This document shows, piece after piece, positions 43,797 through 53,096 of a stretch of DNA of 64,000 nucleotides; the first letter of the stretch is position 1; each line of letters begins with the position of its first letter. The stretch is from JACVRW01 sp963808775 (lineage in GTDB: Bacteria > Actinomycetota > Thermoleophilia > Solirubrobacterales > Thermoleophilaceae): NCBI GenBank assembly GCA_963808775.1, contig CAWEGR010000005.1:248001-312000 (forward strand). The letters run 5' to 3'. The position numbers and the translations under genes are program-made. The notes beneath the pieces were generated by a model, which saw nothing but the letters and a program-made list of their open reading frames with translations, was not told the origin of the DNA and searched no databases.

Positions 43797-44622
43797 ATGC
43801 GGACCGCGGTGGTGGGCCATGTGGAGTGGATCGAGTTCGCGGTCGTCCCGCATCTCCCGAGCGCCGGGGAGATCGTGCACGCGGACGAGACGTTCGCCCT
43901 GCCGGCCGGCGGCGGTGCGGTGGCGGCCGTCCAGCTCGCGAAGCTGGGCGGCGAGACCGTCCTCTACACCGCCCTCGGCGACGACGAGCTCGGCCACCGG
44001 GCCTTGACGCGAGCTGCGCGAGCTCGGGCTGCGCGTCGAGTGCGTGTTCCGCGACGAGCCGCAGCGGCGCGGGTTCGTCCACCTCGACGCGGAGGGCGAG
44101 CGGACCATCACGGTGCTCGGCCCGCGCCTCGGCCCGAGCGCGGACGATCCGCTGCCCTGGCAGGAGCTCGCCGCGACGGACGCCGTGTACCTGACGGCCG
44201 CCGATCCCGGCGGGGTCTCGCTCGCCCGCGCGGCCGGGTCGCTCGTGGCGAGCACGCGCGCCCTCGACGCGCTCCGCGCCGCGGGCGAGCGGCTCGACGT
44301 GCTGGTGGCGAGCGCCACGGATGCCGGCGAGCGCTACGACCCCGGCGGCATCGAGCCGGAGCCCTCCTACGTCGTGCGCACCCGTGGCGCGGAGGGAGGG
44401 GAGTGGGTGGCGGCCGACGGCCGCCGCGGCAGCTTCGAGGCCGCTCCGCTGCCGGGAGAGCCGGTCGACGCGTACGGCTGCGGCGACTCGTTTGCGGCCG
44501 GCGTGACGCATGGACTCGGCTCCGGCGCCGGCCTCGAGGGGGCGCTCGAGCTCGGCGCCCGCTGCGGGGCGGCGTGTCTCACGGGTCGCGGTCCGTACGA
44601 AGCGCAGCTGCGCCTGGCCTAG
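43797..44622 (+). CDS. PfkB-family carbohydrate kinase, frame-broken
   Basis: About 275 residues across two frames. The first gives MRTAVVGHVEWIEFAVVPHL, FALPAGGGAVAAVQLAKLGG and LYTALGDDELGHRAL, the ribokinase N-terminal signature. After a change near 44010 the second supplies ELGLRVECVFRDEPQRRGFV and the active-site motif DAYGCGDSFAAGVTHGLG, with catalytic Asp. It phosphorylates a sugar or nucleoside; which one is not clear. It ends in a four-base overlap with the convergent rhodanese gene. Confidence 0.83.
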
Positions 44623-44945
44623 CGAGCGGCGGACCCGTCCCCACGCTCGACCGGGAGCCCGCTCGCAATCCAGGCGTCGATCCCCCCGGCGAGGTTGTGG
44701 GCGTCGTACCCAGCGCTCCGGAAGGCGTCCGTGGCAAGCGCGGAGCGCGAGCCGGTCTTGCAGTAGAACAGCAGCGGACGGTCCCTGTCGATCGACCCCG
44801 CCTCGGCCGGCAGCCGGTCGAGCTCGATCAGCACGTCGTCCGCGATTCGCTCCGCCGCATGCTCAGGGGCGGTGCGCACGTCGACGAGCTGCGTTCCGGG
44901 CTCGCGCAGCAGCTCCGCGGCCGCGTCCGGTGTCAGGTCGCTCAT
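44619..44945 (-). CDS. Single-domain rhodanese-like sulfurtransferase
   Basis: 108 residues, one rhodanese domain. LVDVRTAPEHAAERI is the CH2A-type start, LLFYCKTGSRSALATDAF holds the catalytic Cys in the active-site loop CKTGSRS, and NLAGGIDAWIASGLPV is the conserved end. No membrane segment or signal peptide. Probably moves sulfane sulfur in the cytosol. It diverges from the SDR gene at 45014. Confidence 0.9.
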   Translation of the reverse strand: MSDLTPDAAAELLREPGTQLVDVRTAPEHAAERIADDVLIELDRLPAEAGSIDRDRPLLFYCKTGSRSALATDAFRSAGYDAHNLAGGIDAWIASGLPVERGDGSAAR

Positions 44946-45013
44946 GGGGCCTCGAAACTAGCGCTCAAAGAGCCGGTGGCGCCCGGTCACCGCAGGCGAG
45001 TTACCCTGAACGC

Positions 45014-45934
45014 ATGAGCTCGACCGACGACTGGACGGTGCGCGGCCGCACCGTTCTCATCACCGGTGCCGCGCGCGGGCTGGGCGCGGAGACCGCGCGC
45101 CGCGTGGCTGCGCGCGGGGCGAACGTGGCCCTCGTGGGCCTCGAACCCGACGAGCTCGAGCGCGTGGCCGCGCAGTGCGGGCGCAACGCGGCCTGGTTCG
45201 AGTGCGACGTCACCGATCCGGACGCCCTCGAGGGGGCGGTGGCCGGCGCCGTCGAGCGCTTCGGCGGCATCGACGTGGTGATGGCGAACGCCGGCATCGC
45301 GCCGATCGGAATGGTGCGCTCGACCGACCCGGCGGCGTTCGAGCGCACGATCGAGGTCAACCTGCTCGGCGTCTGGCGCACGGTGCGCGCCTGCCTGCCG
45401 CATGTGATCGAGCGCAGGGGATACGTGCTCGTGATCGCGTCGCTCGCGGCGGCGGTGCACGGCCCGGGCATGGCCGCGTACAGCGCGAGCAAGGCGGGCG
45501 CGGAGGCGTTCGCCAACTCGCTGCGCACGGAGGTCCGCCACCTCGGCGTCGACGTGGGGGTCGGCTACTTCCACTTCATCGACACGGACATGGTCCGCGG
45601 CGGGGACGCCCATCCCGCGACGGGGGCCCTGCGCGCGGAGGCGCCGCCGCCGTTCAACAAGACCTATCCGCTCTCGATGGCGGGCCAGGCGATCGCGGAC
45701 GGCATCGAGGGACGCCGGCGCTGGGTCGTGGTCCCGGGCTGGGTCAAGGCCCTGCTGGTGCTGCGCACCGCGCTCGCGCCGGTGTTCGAGCGCGGCGCGG
45801 CCGAGAGCGCGGCGAACGCCGACGCCGCCTTCGCGGCGGACGTCGAGGACCGCGGCGTGGCCGCGGCCTCGCGGCCGGTGGGGCCCGGAGGCGAGGCGGC
45901 CTCCGAGGCGGCCGAGCCGGCCGCCACCGCCTGA
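45014..45934 (+). CDS. Short-chain dehydrogenase/reductase
   Basis: 306 residues: VLITGAARGLGAETARRVAA (TGxxxGxG), VVMANAGIAPIG, VIASLAAAVHGPGMAAYSAS with catalytic Ser, and YSASKAGAEAF with YxxxK. The N-terminus (DDWTVRGRT) and long Ala/Glu tail after WVKALLVLRTALAP are not usual for classical SDRs; the tail may reach a membrane or partner. Substrate unknown. A copy of the 43-nt hairpin element begins 18 bases after its stop. Confidence 0.87.
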   Translation: MSSTDDWTVRGRTVLITGAARGLGAETARRVAARGANVALVGLEPDELERVAAQCGRNAAWFECDVTDPDALEGAVAGAVERFGGIDVVMANAGIAPIGMVRSTDPAAFERTIEVNLLGVWRTVRACLPHVIERRGYVLVIASLAAAVHGPGMAAYSASKAGAEAFANSLRTEVRHLGVDVGVGYFHFIDTDMVRGGDAHPATGALRAEAPPPFNKTYPLSMAGQAIADGIEGRRRWVVVPGWVKALLVLRTALAPVFERGAAESAANADAAFAADVEDRGVAAASRPVGPGGEAASEAAEPAATA

Positions 45935-45951
45935 TCAGTCCCCGACCACCC

Positions 45952-45994
45952 GAGCATTCCTGGATTGGGCTCGCCACACGAGCCCGATCCAGGA
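45952..45994. repeat. 43-nt hairpin element, copy B (also at 20986-21028)
   Basis: Inverted repeat with 16-base arms: TCCTGGATTGGGCTCG and CGAGCCCGATCCAGGA differ from perfect pairing at one base, with a CCACA loop; GAGCAT precedes the first arm. It lies between the convergent SDR and AbiEi/DUF559 genes. It is copy A in reverse orientation. Confidence 0.65.
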
Positions 45995-46001
45995 TCGCTT
46001 C

Positions 46002-46893
46002 TCAGGTGAGCAGCGACCGGAGCTCCGCGATCATCGCCGCGGGCTCCTCCATCACCTCGCGATAGCTGAAGCGCCTGAACTCGTCTCCGCGGGCTCGGGC
46101 GTCGCGCTCGCGCCTTCGGTCCTGCTCCCAGGAGTAGCGCGAGTTGTGGTAGCGGTAGCTGTCGAGCTCGATCGTCAGCCGGTGCCCGGGCCATCGGCAA
46201 TCGACCCGCTTCCCGCTCGCCACTCGATTCATATTCGGGAGGGGCAGGTCCTCGGCCTTGAGCCGGGCCGCGAACGTCGCCTCCATGATACTGAGCGCCA
46301 CCGGCACGCCGCCGTGGCAGATCCGGCGGAGCATGCCGGCACCCTTGGCGTGTGGGCGCCTCGCGAGGACCCGTTCGACGTCCGCGGGCGAGACCCGGTA
46401 GCGCACGCCAGCCTCATGGCATGCCCTGGCGAGGGCGCTCTCGCCGAGCGTCCCCGCGAGATCGACGAGAACCTCGGCCGGCGCCGGAGATGGGAACGCC
46501 GCGCACGGTGATCGGCGGCGGCAACGGCCGGCCGCGGATGCGCCGCGTGCGGACGCCGTCGACGCGGCGCTCGACGGGCGCGGCGACCTCGGGAGGGGGC
46601 GGGTCGCCGAAGATCAGACTGAGGAGGTGGCCGGCGGCGGCCCCCACCAGGCGCGCCTGATGCCCGCACGCAAGGACGGCTGCGAGGTAGCGCGCTTCCA
46701 CCGTGAGGGCCGGGTGCCCAACCGAGTACACGCCCGGGTGCTCCACCACCAGCAGCCCATTCCGCAGGCGGGTGCGGAGCTCGGCTCGGGTCAGCCCGGC
46801 GTCGAGTGCGTCGCGCCGCGCGACGAGCCCGTGACAGCCCGCCGCGATCGCCGCCATCACCTGCTCCGGGGTCCTCGGGCTCCGAGCCGGCAC
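46002..46893 (-). CDS. AbiEi-like winged helix plus DUF559/Vsr-type nuclease domain protein, frame-broken
   Basis: The N-terminal frame (VMAAIAAGCHGLVARRDALD, AELRTRLRNGLLVVEHPGVY) matches the AbiEi antitoxin-type DNA-binding start. A change near 46480 leads to the C-terminal frame with NMNRVASGKRVDCRWPGHRL, TIELDSYRYHNSRYSWEQDR and RFSYREVMEEP, resembling the PD-(D/E)xK fold of DUF559/Vsr-like endonucleases (Asp, then ELDSY). About 296 residues. Common in actinobacteria, usually alone. No partner AbiEii toxin is adjacent, so it is not an evident toxin-antitoxin pair. GTG at 46893 is the likely start. Confidence 0.72.
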
Positions 46894-46998
46894 ACATCGA
46901 GAAGCGATGGCGGCCGGACCTTCGCCCCGGGGCCACGACGATCCTGGGCTGACGGACCGGGCCGGGCGAGCCGGGATGGGGGCTATCGTCCCCCGGTG

Positions 46999-47271
46999 AT
47001 GGCGAAGCGCGACCCGAGGATGATCCCGCTCGGCTACGGCAAGTTCGTGCGCGCCGACCGCATCTACGCGCTCGTTCCGCTCGAGGGCGCCGACCGCCGC
47101 GACGGCCGCCGCACCTACGTGCACGTGGACGGCATCACGGAGCCGATCGTCGCCTCGCGCTCCGAGCGCGCGATCCTCGCCGACGTCGAGACCGCGCTCG
47201 CCGAGGCGGCCGGCCTGCCGCGGCGCCCGCGCTCGGGCGTGGCCGTAACGGGCCAGGAGTCGCTCCTCTAG
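46999..47271 (+). CDS. RemA-like (DUF370-type) small protein
   Basis: 90 residues: MIPLGYGKFVRADRIYALVP, RRTYVHVDGITEPIVASRSE, RAILADVETALAEAAG. The pattern of an N-terminal strand ending GKFVRADRI and a central ITEPIVASR resembles RemA/DUF370, an oligomeric DNA-binding regulator, but similarity is modest. Start ATG at 46999 fits the family; frame to the left overlaps the AbiEi gene. It lies three bases before galK, so they are probably co-transcribed. Confidence 0.5.
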   Translation: MAKRDPRMIPLGYGKFVRADRIYALVPLEGADRRDGRRTYVHVDGITEPIVASRSERAILADVETALAEAAGLPRRPRSGVAVTGQESLL

Positions 47272-47274
47272 GCC

Positions 47275-48306
47275 GTGCCGCGGAGGGTGAGCGCGCGCGG
47301 CCCCGGCCGCGTCAACCTGATCGGCGAGCACACCGACTACAACGACGGCCTCTGCCTGCCCTTCGCGATCGAGCTCGGCGTGACGGTGTCGGCCGAGGCG
47401 AGCGCGGACGGCGAGTTCGAGGCCCGCGCGCTCGATCTCGGCGAGGTGGACAGCTTCCGCGACCCGGCCACGCCCTCGGGAACGCGCGGCTGGCGCGCCC
47501 TCGTTCGCGGCGTGGTCGCGGAGCTGCGCGCCGCCGGGCACCCGATCCCCGCGGCGCGGATCGAGATCGAGGGCGACCTCCCGCGCGGGGCGGGACTGTC
47601 CTCGTCCGCGGCCCTCGAGACGGCCCTGTGCCTGGCGCTGCTCGCGCTCGCGGGCGCAGGCGAGCCCGACCGGCGGGAGCTGGCGCGGCTCTGCTCGCGC
47701 GTCGAGAACGAGTGGGTCGGCGCTCAGACCGGCCTGCTCGACCAGCTCGCGTCGCTGCTCGGCCGCGAGGGTCACGCGCTCCTGCTCGACTGCCGCGACC
47801 TCTCGGCCGAGCCCATCCCGCTCGAGCTCGGGGGCTGGCGGCTCTGCGTGGCCGACTCGGGCGCCGCCCACGAGCACGCGGGCTCGGGCTACAACGAGCG
47901 CCGCCGCGAGTGCGCCGAGGCCGCGCGCATCCTCGAGGTGGACTCGCTGCGGGACGCGTCGCCGCGCGCGGCCGGAGGGCTCGCGGAGCCGCTGCGCAGC
48001 CGCGTGGCGCACGTGATCTCCGAGAACACGCGGGTGACCGAGGCGGCGCACGCGCTCCGCGCGCGCGACATGCCCGCCCTCGCCGCGCTGCTCGACGCCT
48101 CGCACGCGAGCCTGCGCGACGACTACGAGGTGTCCGTGCCCGAGGTGGAGGCGACGGTCGCGCGCCTGAAGGCGGCCGGCGCGGCCGGCGCGCGCATCGT
48201 GGGCGGCGGCTTCGGCGGCTCCGTGCTGGCGCTGTTCCCGCCGGGCGCAGAGCCTCCGCCGGACGCGATCGAGGTCGCGCCCGCCGCGGGCGCGCGCCTC
48301 CTCTAG
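47275..48306 (+). CDS. galK: Galactokinase
   Basis: ATP-dependent phosphorylation of galactose to galactose 1-phosphate (Leloir pathway). 343 residues, GHMP family: GRVNLIGEHTDYNDGLCLPF is the galactokinase signature, LPRGAGLSSSAALETALCLA the phosphate loop, QTGLLDQLASL holds the catalytic-region Asp, and GARIVGGGFGGSVLAL the third motif. GTG start. The 3' end overlaps convergent pntB by four bases. No galT or galE is next to it; the epimerase at 14.1 kb could fulfil galE. Other GHMP kinases with the GEHTDYNDG motif act on related sugars, so galactose is likely but not proved. Confidence 0.87.
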   Translation: MPRRVSARGPGRVNLIGEHTDYNDGLCLPFAIELGVTVSAEASADGEFEARALDLGEVDSFRDPATPSGTRGWRALVRGVVAELRAAGHPIPAARIEIEGDLPRGAGLSSSAALETALCLALLALAGAGEPDRRELARLCSRVENEWVGAQTGLLDQLASLLGREGHALLLDCRDLSAEPIPLELGGWRLCVADSGAAHEHAGSGYNERRRECAEAARILEVDSLRDASPRAAGGLAEPLRSRVAHVISENTRVTEAAHALRARDMPALAALLDASHASLRDDYEVSVPEVEATVARLKAAGAAGARIVGGGFGGSVLALFPPGAEPPPDAIEVAPAAGARLL

Positions 48307-49718
48307 AGCTCCTTGACCTCGGCGAGCACGGCGGCGACGGACTCCTTCGCGTCGCCGAACAGCAGCGAGGTGTTCTCGTTGTAGAAGAGCGGGTTGTCGA
48401 TGCCCGCGAAGCCGGTGTTCATCGAGCGCTTCAGCACGATCACCTGGGCGGCCTTGTCCACGTCGAGGATCGGCATCCCGTAGATCGGCGAGTCCTCCTG
48501 CTCGCGCGCGGCGGGGTTCGTCACGTCGTTCGCGCCGATCACGAGCGCCACGTCCGTCTGAGGAAACTCCGGGTTGATGTCGTCCATCTCCTTGAGGTTC
48601 TCGTACGGCACGTCCGCCTCGGCGAGCAGCACGTTCATGTGCCCCGGCATGCGGCCGGCCACCGGGTGGATCGCGTAGTCGACCCGCACGCCCCGCTTCT
48701 CGAGCTCGTCGGCCAGCTCGCGCACCGTGTGCTGCGCCTGCGCCACCGCCATCCCGTAGCCCGGTGCCACGACCACCTTCTGCGCGTACGCGAGCTGGAT
48801 GGCCACGTCGGCCGCCCCGGCCGAGCGGACCGGGCGCTCCTCGCCGTCGCCCGCGGCGGCCGACGCCACGGTGACGCCCCCGAAGCCGCCGGCGATGATG
48901 TTCCCGATCGAGCGGTTCATCGCCTCGGCCATCTGCGTGGTGAGGATCGTTCCGGAGGCGCCCACGAGCATTCCGCCGACGATCAGCGCCACGTTGTCGA
49001 GCGCCATGCCGGCGGCCGCCGCGGAGAGGCCCGTGAACGCGTTCAGGAGCGAGATCACCACGGGCATGTCGGCGCCGCCGATCGGGAGCACGAACATGTT
49101 CCCGAGCAGCGCCGCGCCGAGCAGGATCACGAGGAAGAGCGCCTGCGACTCGGTCCCGGCCGCGATCACGACACCGCAGCCGATCACCACGACCAGCAGG
49201 GTCAGGTTGAGGATCTGCTGGCCGGGAAGCTGGATCGGGCGCCCCGGCAGGATCTCCTGGAGCTTCCCGAACGCGATGTTCGATCCCCAGAAGGAGATCG
49301 AGCCGACGATGGCCGCGAAGATGATCGGGATCAGCGCCTCGAGCTCCGGGTTCGAGCCGGTGATCTCGAGCGCCTCGCGGTATTCGACGAACGAGATCAG
49401 GGCCACCGCGCCGCCGCCGACGCCGTTGAACAGCGCCACCATCTGCGGCATCGCGGTCATCTTCACGCTGCGCGCCGCGGGGATGCCGACGGCCGTCCCG
49501 ATGGCGATTCCGACCGCGATCAGCAGGTAGTTGCCGACGAAGTCGTAGAGCAGCGTCCCGACCACCGCGAACGCCATGCCGACCGCCGCGATGATGTTGC
49601 CGCGCCGCGCCGTCCGCGGGTGGGTGAGCAGGCGGAGGCCGAGGATGAACAGGACGAAGGCGATGAGGTAGAGGACCCGGATGAAGTCCGGGTCCTGGAG
49701 GAACGAGCCGAGGTACAT
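48303..49718 (-). CDS. pntB: NAD(P) transhydrogenase, beta subunit
   Basis: 471 residues, PntB length. About eight to nine membrane helices precede the NADP(H)-binding domain III, which has KVVVAPGYGMAVAQAQHTVR (NADP loop), IHPVAGRMPGHMNVLLAEAD, NPEFPQTDVALVIGANDVTN and PIYGMPILDVDKA. It couples hydride transfer from NADH to NADP+ with proton inflow. Start ATG 49718 overlaps the stop of the alpha-2 subunit gene. It forms an operon with the two alpha subunits. Confidence 0.95.
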   Translation of the reverse strand: MYLGSFLQDPDFIRVLYLIAFVLFILGLRLLTHPRTARRGNIIAAVGMAFAVVGTLLYDFVGNYLLIAVGIAIGTAVGIPAARSVKMTAMPQMVALFNGVGGGAVALISFVEYREALEITGSNPELEALIPIIFAAIVGSISFWGSNIAFGKLQEILPGRPIQLPGQQILNLTLLVVVIGCGVVIAAGTESQALFLVILLGAALLGNMFVLPIGGADMPVVISLLNAFTGLSAAAAGMALDNVALIVGGMLVGASGTILTTQMAEAMNRSIGNIIAGGFGGVTVASAAAGDGEERPVRSAGAADVAIQLAYAQKVVVAPGYGMAVAQAQHTVRELADELEKRGVRVDYAIHPVAGRMPGHMNVLLAEADVPYENLKEMDDINPEFPQTDVALVIGANDVTNPAAREQEDSPIYGMPILDVDKAAQVIVLKRSMNTGFAGIDNPLFYNENTSLLFGDAKESVAAVLAEVKEL

Positions 49719-50023
49719 CAGCCGCGCTCCTCCGGCTTCGTGTCCGGCTTGCGCGCCTTGAACATCTCGAGCATGCGGTCGGTGACGAGGAAGCCGCCGA
49801 CGATGTTGATCGTGCCGAAGGCGATCGCGATCACGAGCAGGAACTCGTTCAGGAAGCCCTCGGCGGGCCCGATCAGGAGCAGGCCGCCGAGCAGCACGAT
49901 GCCGTGGATGGCGTTCGTGGCCGACATGAGCGGCGTGTGCAGCGTGTTCGGCACCTTCGAGATCACCTCGAAGCCGACGAACGCGGCGAGCACGAGGATG
50001 GTCAGCTCGGTCAGCAGGTCCAT
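49718..50023 (-). CDS. pntAB: NAD(P) transhydrogenase, alpha subunit part 2 (membrane)
   Basis: About 101 residues: MDLLTELTILVLAAFVGFEV, VPNTLHTPLMSATNAIHGIV and GTINIVGGFLVTDRMLEMFK; three to four membrane helices of domain II. It reads in frame with the preceding subunit in this sequence. I mark it separately because an alternative frame gives a stop at 50026-50028, just ahead of ATG 50023, as in three-subunit transhydrogenases. Confidence 0.75.
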   Translation of the reverse strand: MDLLTELTILVLAAFVGFEVISKVPNTLHTPLMSATNAIHGIVLLGGLLLIGPAEGFLNEFLLVIAIAFGTINIVGGFLVTDRMLEMFKARKPDTKPEERG

Positions 50024-50025
50024 GG

Positions 50026-51151
50026 CTAGGCGGCCACCCCCGCGGCGCTCTCTCGCGCCCTCGTGGACGATCTCCCCGTCGCGCGTGATGCAGGCGCCGG
50101 CGATCACCTCGTCATCCCAGTCGAGCGCGAGCCGGCCCTCGTCCACCATGAGCTCGAGCAGCGCCTGGATGTTGCGCGCGTACAGCGACGAGGCGTGGTC
50201 CGGCATCGAGGCCGGCAGGTTGACCGGGCCGGCGATCTTGACGCCGTCGCGCTCCACCGTCTCGCCCGCCTCCGAGAGCTCGCAATTGCCGCCGGTCTCC
50301 GCCGCGAGGTCGACGATCACCGAGCCCGGCGACATGTTCCTGACCGCCTGCTCCGTGATGAGCAGCGGCGCGCGCCGCCCGGGCACGGCTGCGGTTGAGA
50401 TGACGGCGTCCATCTTCCCGATCTCGACCGCCAGCAGGTCGCGCTGCTTCGCCTGCTCCTCGTCGGTGAGAGCGCGCGCGTAGCCGCCCGCCGCCTCCGC
50501 GTCCTCGAGCCCCATGTCGAGCTCGAGAAAGCGCGCGCCGAGCGACTCGATCTGCTCCTTGACCGCGGAGCGCACGTCGAACGCCTGCACGATCGCCCCG
50601 AGCCGGCGGGTCGTGGCGATCGCCTGCAGCCCCGCGACGCCCGCGCCGAGCACGAGCACCTTGGCGGGCCGGACGGTGCCGGCGGCCGTGGTGAGCATCG
50701 GAAAGAAGCGCGGCAGCTCCTGCGCGGCGATCAGGGCGGCGCGGTAGCCCGAGACCGTCGCCTGGGACGAGAGAGCGTCCATCGACTGCGCTCGCGTGAT
50801 GCGCGGGATCGCCTCCATGGCGAAGCTCGTGACCCCGGCGTCGGCGAGCGCGCGCACCGTCTCGCCCGCGGTGAGCGGCTGGAGGAAGCCGATCAGCACG
50901 GAGCCCCGGCCGAGGCGCCCGATCTCCTCCGCGCTCGGCGGTGCCACCTTCGCGACCACCTCGCCCGAGAAGCCGTCGCCGCTGGTCGCGCCGGCGTCCG
51001 CGTAGGCCGAATCGGGGTGGTGCGCGCCCTCGCCCGCGCCCGCCTCGAAGGTGACCTCGATGCCGCTCTGGGCAAGGCGATGGACCACCTCTGGGACCAG
51101 CGCGACGCGGGTCTCGCCGGCGGCGATCTCTTTCGGTACGGAGACGTTCAT
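50026..51151 (-). CDS. pntAA: NAD(P) transhydrogenase, alpha subunit part 1 (NAD domain), probably separated by a frame error
   Basis: Domain I binds NAD(H): VSVPKEIAAGETRVALVPE, HPDSAYADAGATS, KVLVLGAGVAGLQAIATTRR and AFDVRSAVKEQIESLGARFL. About 375 residues. In the sequence as given the frame runs on into part 2 (502-residue fusion, like E. coli PntA). In the next frame GARESAAGVAA and a stop precede the pntAB ATG by two bases, so a single indel near 50055 is the simpler explanation. Divergent from korA. Confidence 0.85.
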
Positions 51152-51263
51152 AGGCCTGACCGGGGGTCGGGGGCGCGGCACTCTATCGGAACCCACAGCC
51201 GGGTCCGCCGGCTCCCGGGTCGCCATCGGGGCCCCTCTTTAGACTCGGACTCGACTGTCCGGT

Positions 51264-53096
51264 ATGGAAGAAAAGACCGTCGAGAAGCTCGATCGCGTCG
51301 TCGTCCGCTTCGCGGGCGACTCAGGCGACGGGATGCAGCTCACCGGCAGCCGCTTCACCGACGCCACGGCCATGGTCGGGAACGATCTCGCGACCCTCCC
51401 GGACTTCCCCGCCGAGATTCGCGCCCCCGCCGGCACGCCGCACGGGGTCTCCGCGTTCCAGATCCATTTCGCCTCGCGCGACATCCTGACCCCGGGCGAC
51501 CACCCGAACGTGCTCGTGGCGATGAACCCCGCCGCGCTGATCACGAACGTGGGGACCGTCGAGAAGGGCGGGGCGGTGATCGTCAACGAGGACGGCTTCA
51601 CGGAGCACAACCTGCGCAAGGCGGGCTACGAGGCGAACCCGCTCGAGGACGGCTCGCTCGACGACTACAACCTCTTCCGCGTGCCCATGACGTCGATGAC
51701 CGTCCGCGCGACCGAGGACGTGGACGGCATCACCCCGCGCGACGCGGCCCGCTGCAAGAACCTGTTTGCGCTCGGGCTCGTCTCCTGGATGTACGGGCGC
51801 CCGACCGAGCCGACCGAGACCTGGCTCGACGCCAAGTTCGCCGACAAGCCCCAGCTGGGGGCGGCCAACCTCGCGGCCTTCCGGGCGGGCTACAACTTCG
51901 GCGAGACGGCCGAGCTGCTCGCCGTCCACTACGAGATCGACCCGGCGCCCGCGCCGCCCGGCACCTACCGCAACGTGAACGGCACCCAGGCGCTCGCCTA
52001 CGGGCTGATCGCGGCGAGCGTCCAGTCCGGGTTGCAGCTCTTCTACGCGAGCTACCCGATCACCCCGGCCTCGGAGCTCCTCCACGCCCTGTCGCGGCAC
52101 CGCAAGCTCGGCGTCCGCACGGTCCAGGCGGAGGACGAGATCGCGGCCGTGAACATGGCGCTGGGAGCCGCCTTCGCGGGGCACCTCGGCGTGACCGCCA
52201 CGAGCGGGCCCGGGATGGACCTGAAGGCCGAGACGATCTCGCTGGCGGTGGCGTACGAGCTGCCGCTGATCGTGATCGACGTCCAGCGCGCCGGCCCCTC
52301 GACCGGCATGCCGACGAAGACGGAGGCGGCCGACCTGATGATGGCCCTGTACGGGCGCCACGGCGAGTCGCCGCTGCCCGTGATCGCGGCCTCGACGCCC
52401 GCCGACTGCTTCGACACCGCGATCGAGGCCGCCCGCGTGGCGGTCACGCACCGGACTCCGGTGATCCTGCTGAGCGACACGTTCCTCGCGAACTCGTCCG
52501 AGCCCTGGCGGCTGCCGGACGTCGACTCGCTCCCCGAGATCGACCCGAACTTCGCCACCGATCCCACGGGCTTCATGCCGTACGCGCGCGACGCCAACCT
52601 CGCCCGCCCCTGGGCCGTGCCGGGGACGCCCGGGCTGCGGCACCGGATCGGAGGGCTCGAGAAGGAGGACGGCACGGGCAACATCTCGTACGCGTCCGCG
52701 AACCACGAGCACATGACCCACCTGCGCGCGGAGCGCGTCGCGCGCGTGGAGGTCCCGGACCTCGAGGTGGACGATCCCGACGGCGAGGCGGAGCTGCTCG
52801 TGCTCGGCTGGGGCTCGAGCTACGGCGCGATCCAGGGGGCCGCGCGCCGGCTGCGGCGGGAGAAGGACCTGAAGCTCGCCACCGCTCACATCAAGCACCT
52901 CGCGCCGCTGCCGCGCAACACCGAGGAGGTGCTGCGCTCCTACGAGCGGGTGCTCGTGCCGGAGATGAACATGGGCCAGCTCGTGAAGGTCCTGCGCGCC
53001 GAGTTCCTGATCCCCTGCGAGAGCTTCACGAAGGTCGACGGCCTGCCGATCTTCACGCGCGACATGATGGAGCAGATCGAGGCGAGGCTCGCGTGA
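51264..53096 (+). CDS. korA: 2-oxoglutarate:ferredoxin oxidoreductase alpha (gamma-alpha fused) subunit
   Basis: 610 residues. VVRFAGDSGDGMQLTGSRFT starts the gamma-type domain. YASYPITPASELLHALSRHR is the alpha-domain substrate/CoA motif, followed by VQAEDEIAAVNMALGAAFAG and TATSGPGMDLKAE. PLPRNTEEVLRSYERVLVPE and MNMGQLVKVLR close the chain. Oxidative decarboxylation of 2-oxoglutarate (or a related 2-oxoacid) to acyl-CoA with reduced ferredoxin. Gene order alpha-beta with GTGA overlap; KorAB of this form has no 4Fe-4S delta subunit. Confidence 0.93.
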   Translation: MEEKTVEKLDRVVVRFAGDSGDGMQLTGSRFTDATAMVGNDLATLPDFPAEIRAPAGTPHGVSAFQIHFASRDILTPGDHPNVLVAMNPAALITNVGTVEKGGAVIVNEDGFTEHNLRKAGYEANPLEDGSLDDYNLFRVPMTSMTVRATEDVDGITPRDAARCKNLFALGLVSWMYGRPTEPTETWLDAKFADKPQLGAANLAAFRAGYNFGETAELLAVHYEIDPAPAPPGTYRNVNGTQALAYGLIAASVQSGLQLFYASYPITPASELLHALSRHRKLGVRTVQAEDEIAAVNMALGAAFAGHLGVTATSGPGMDLKAETISLAVAYELPLIVIDVQRAGPSTGMPTKTEAADLMMALYGRHGESPLPVIAASTPADCFDTAIEAARVAVTHRTPVILLSDTFLANSSEPWRLPDVDSLPEIDPNFATDPTGFMPYARDANLARPWAVPGTPGLRHRIGGLEKEDGTGNISYASANHEHMTHLRAERVARVEVPDLEVDDPDGEAELLVLGWGSSYGAIQGAARRLRREKDLKLATAHIKHLAPLPRNTEEVLRSYERVLVPEMNMGQLVKVLRAEFLIPCESFTKVDGLPIFTRDMMEQIEARLA

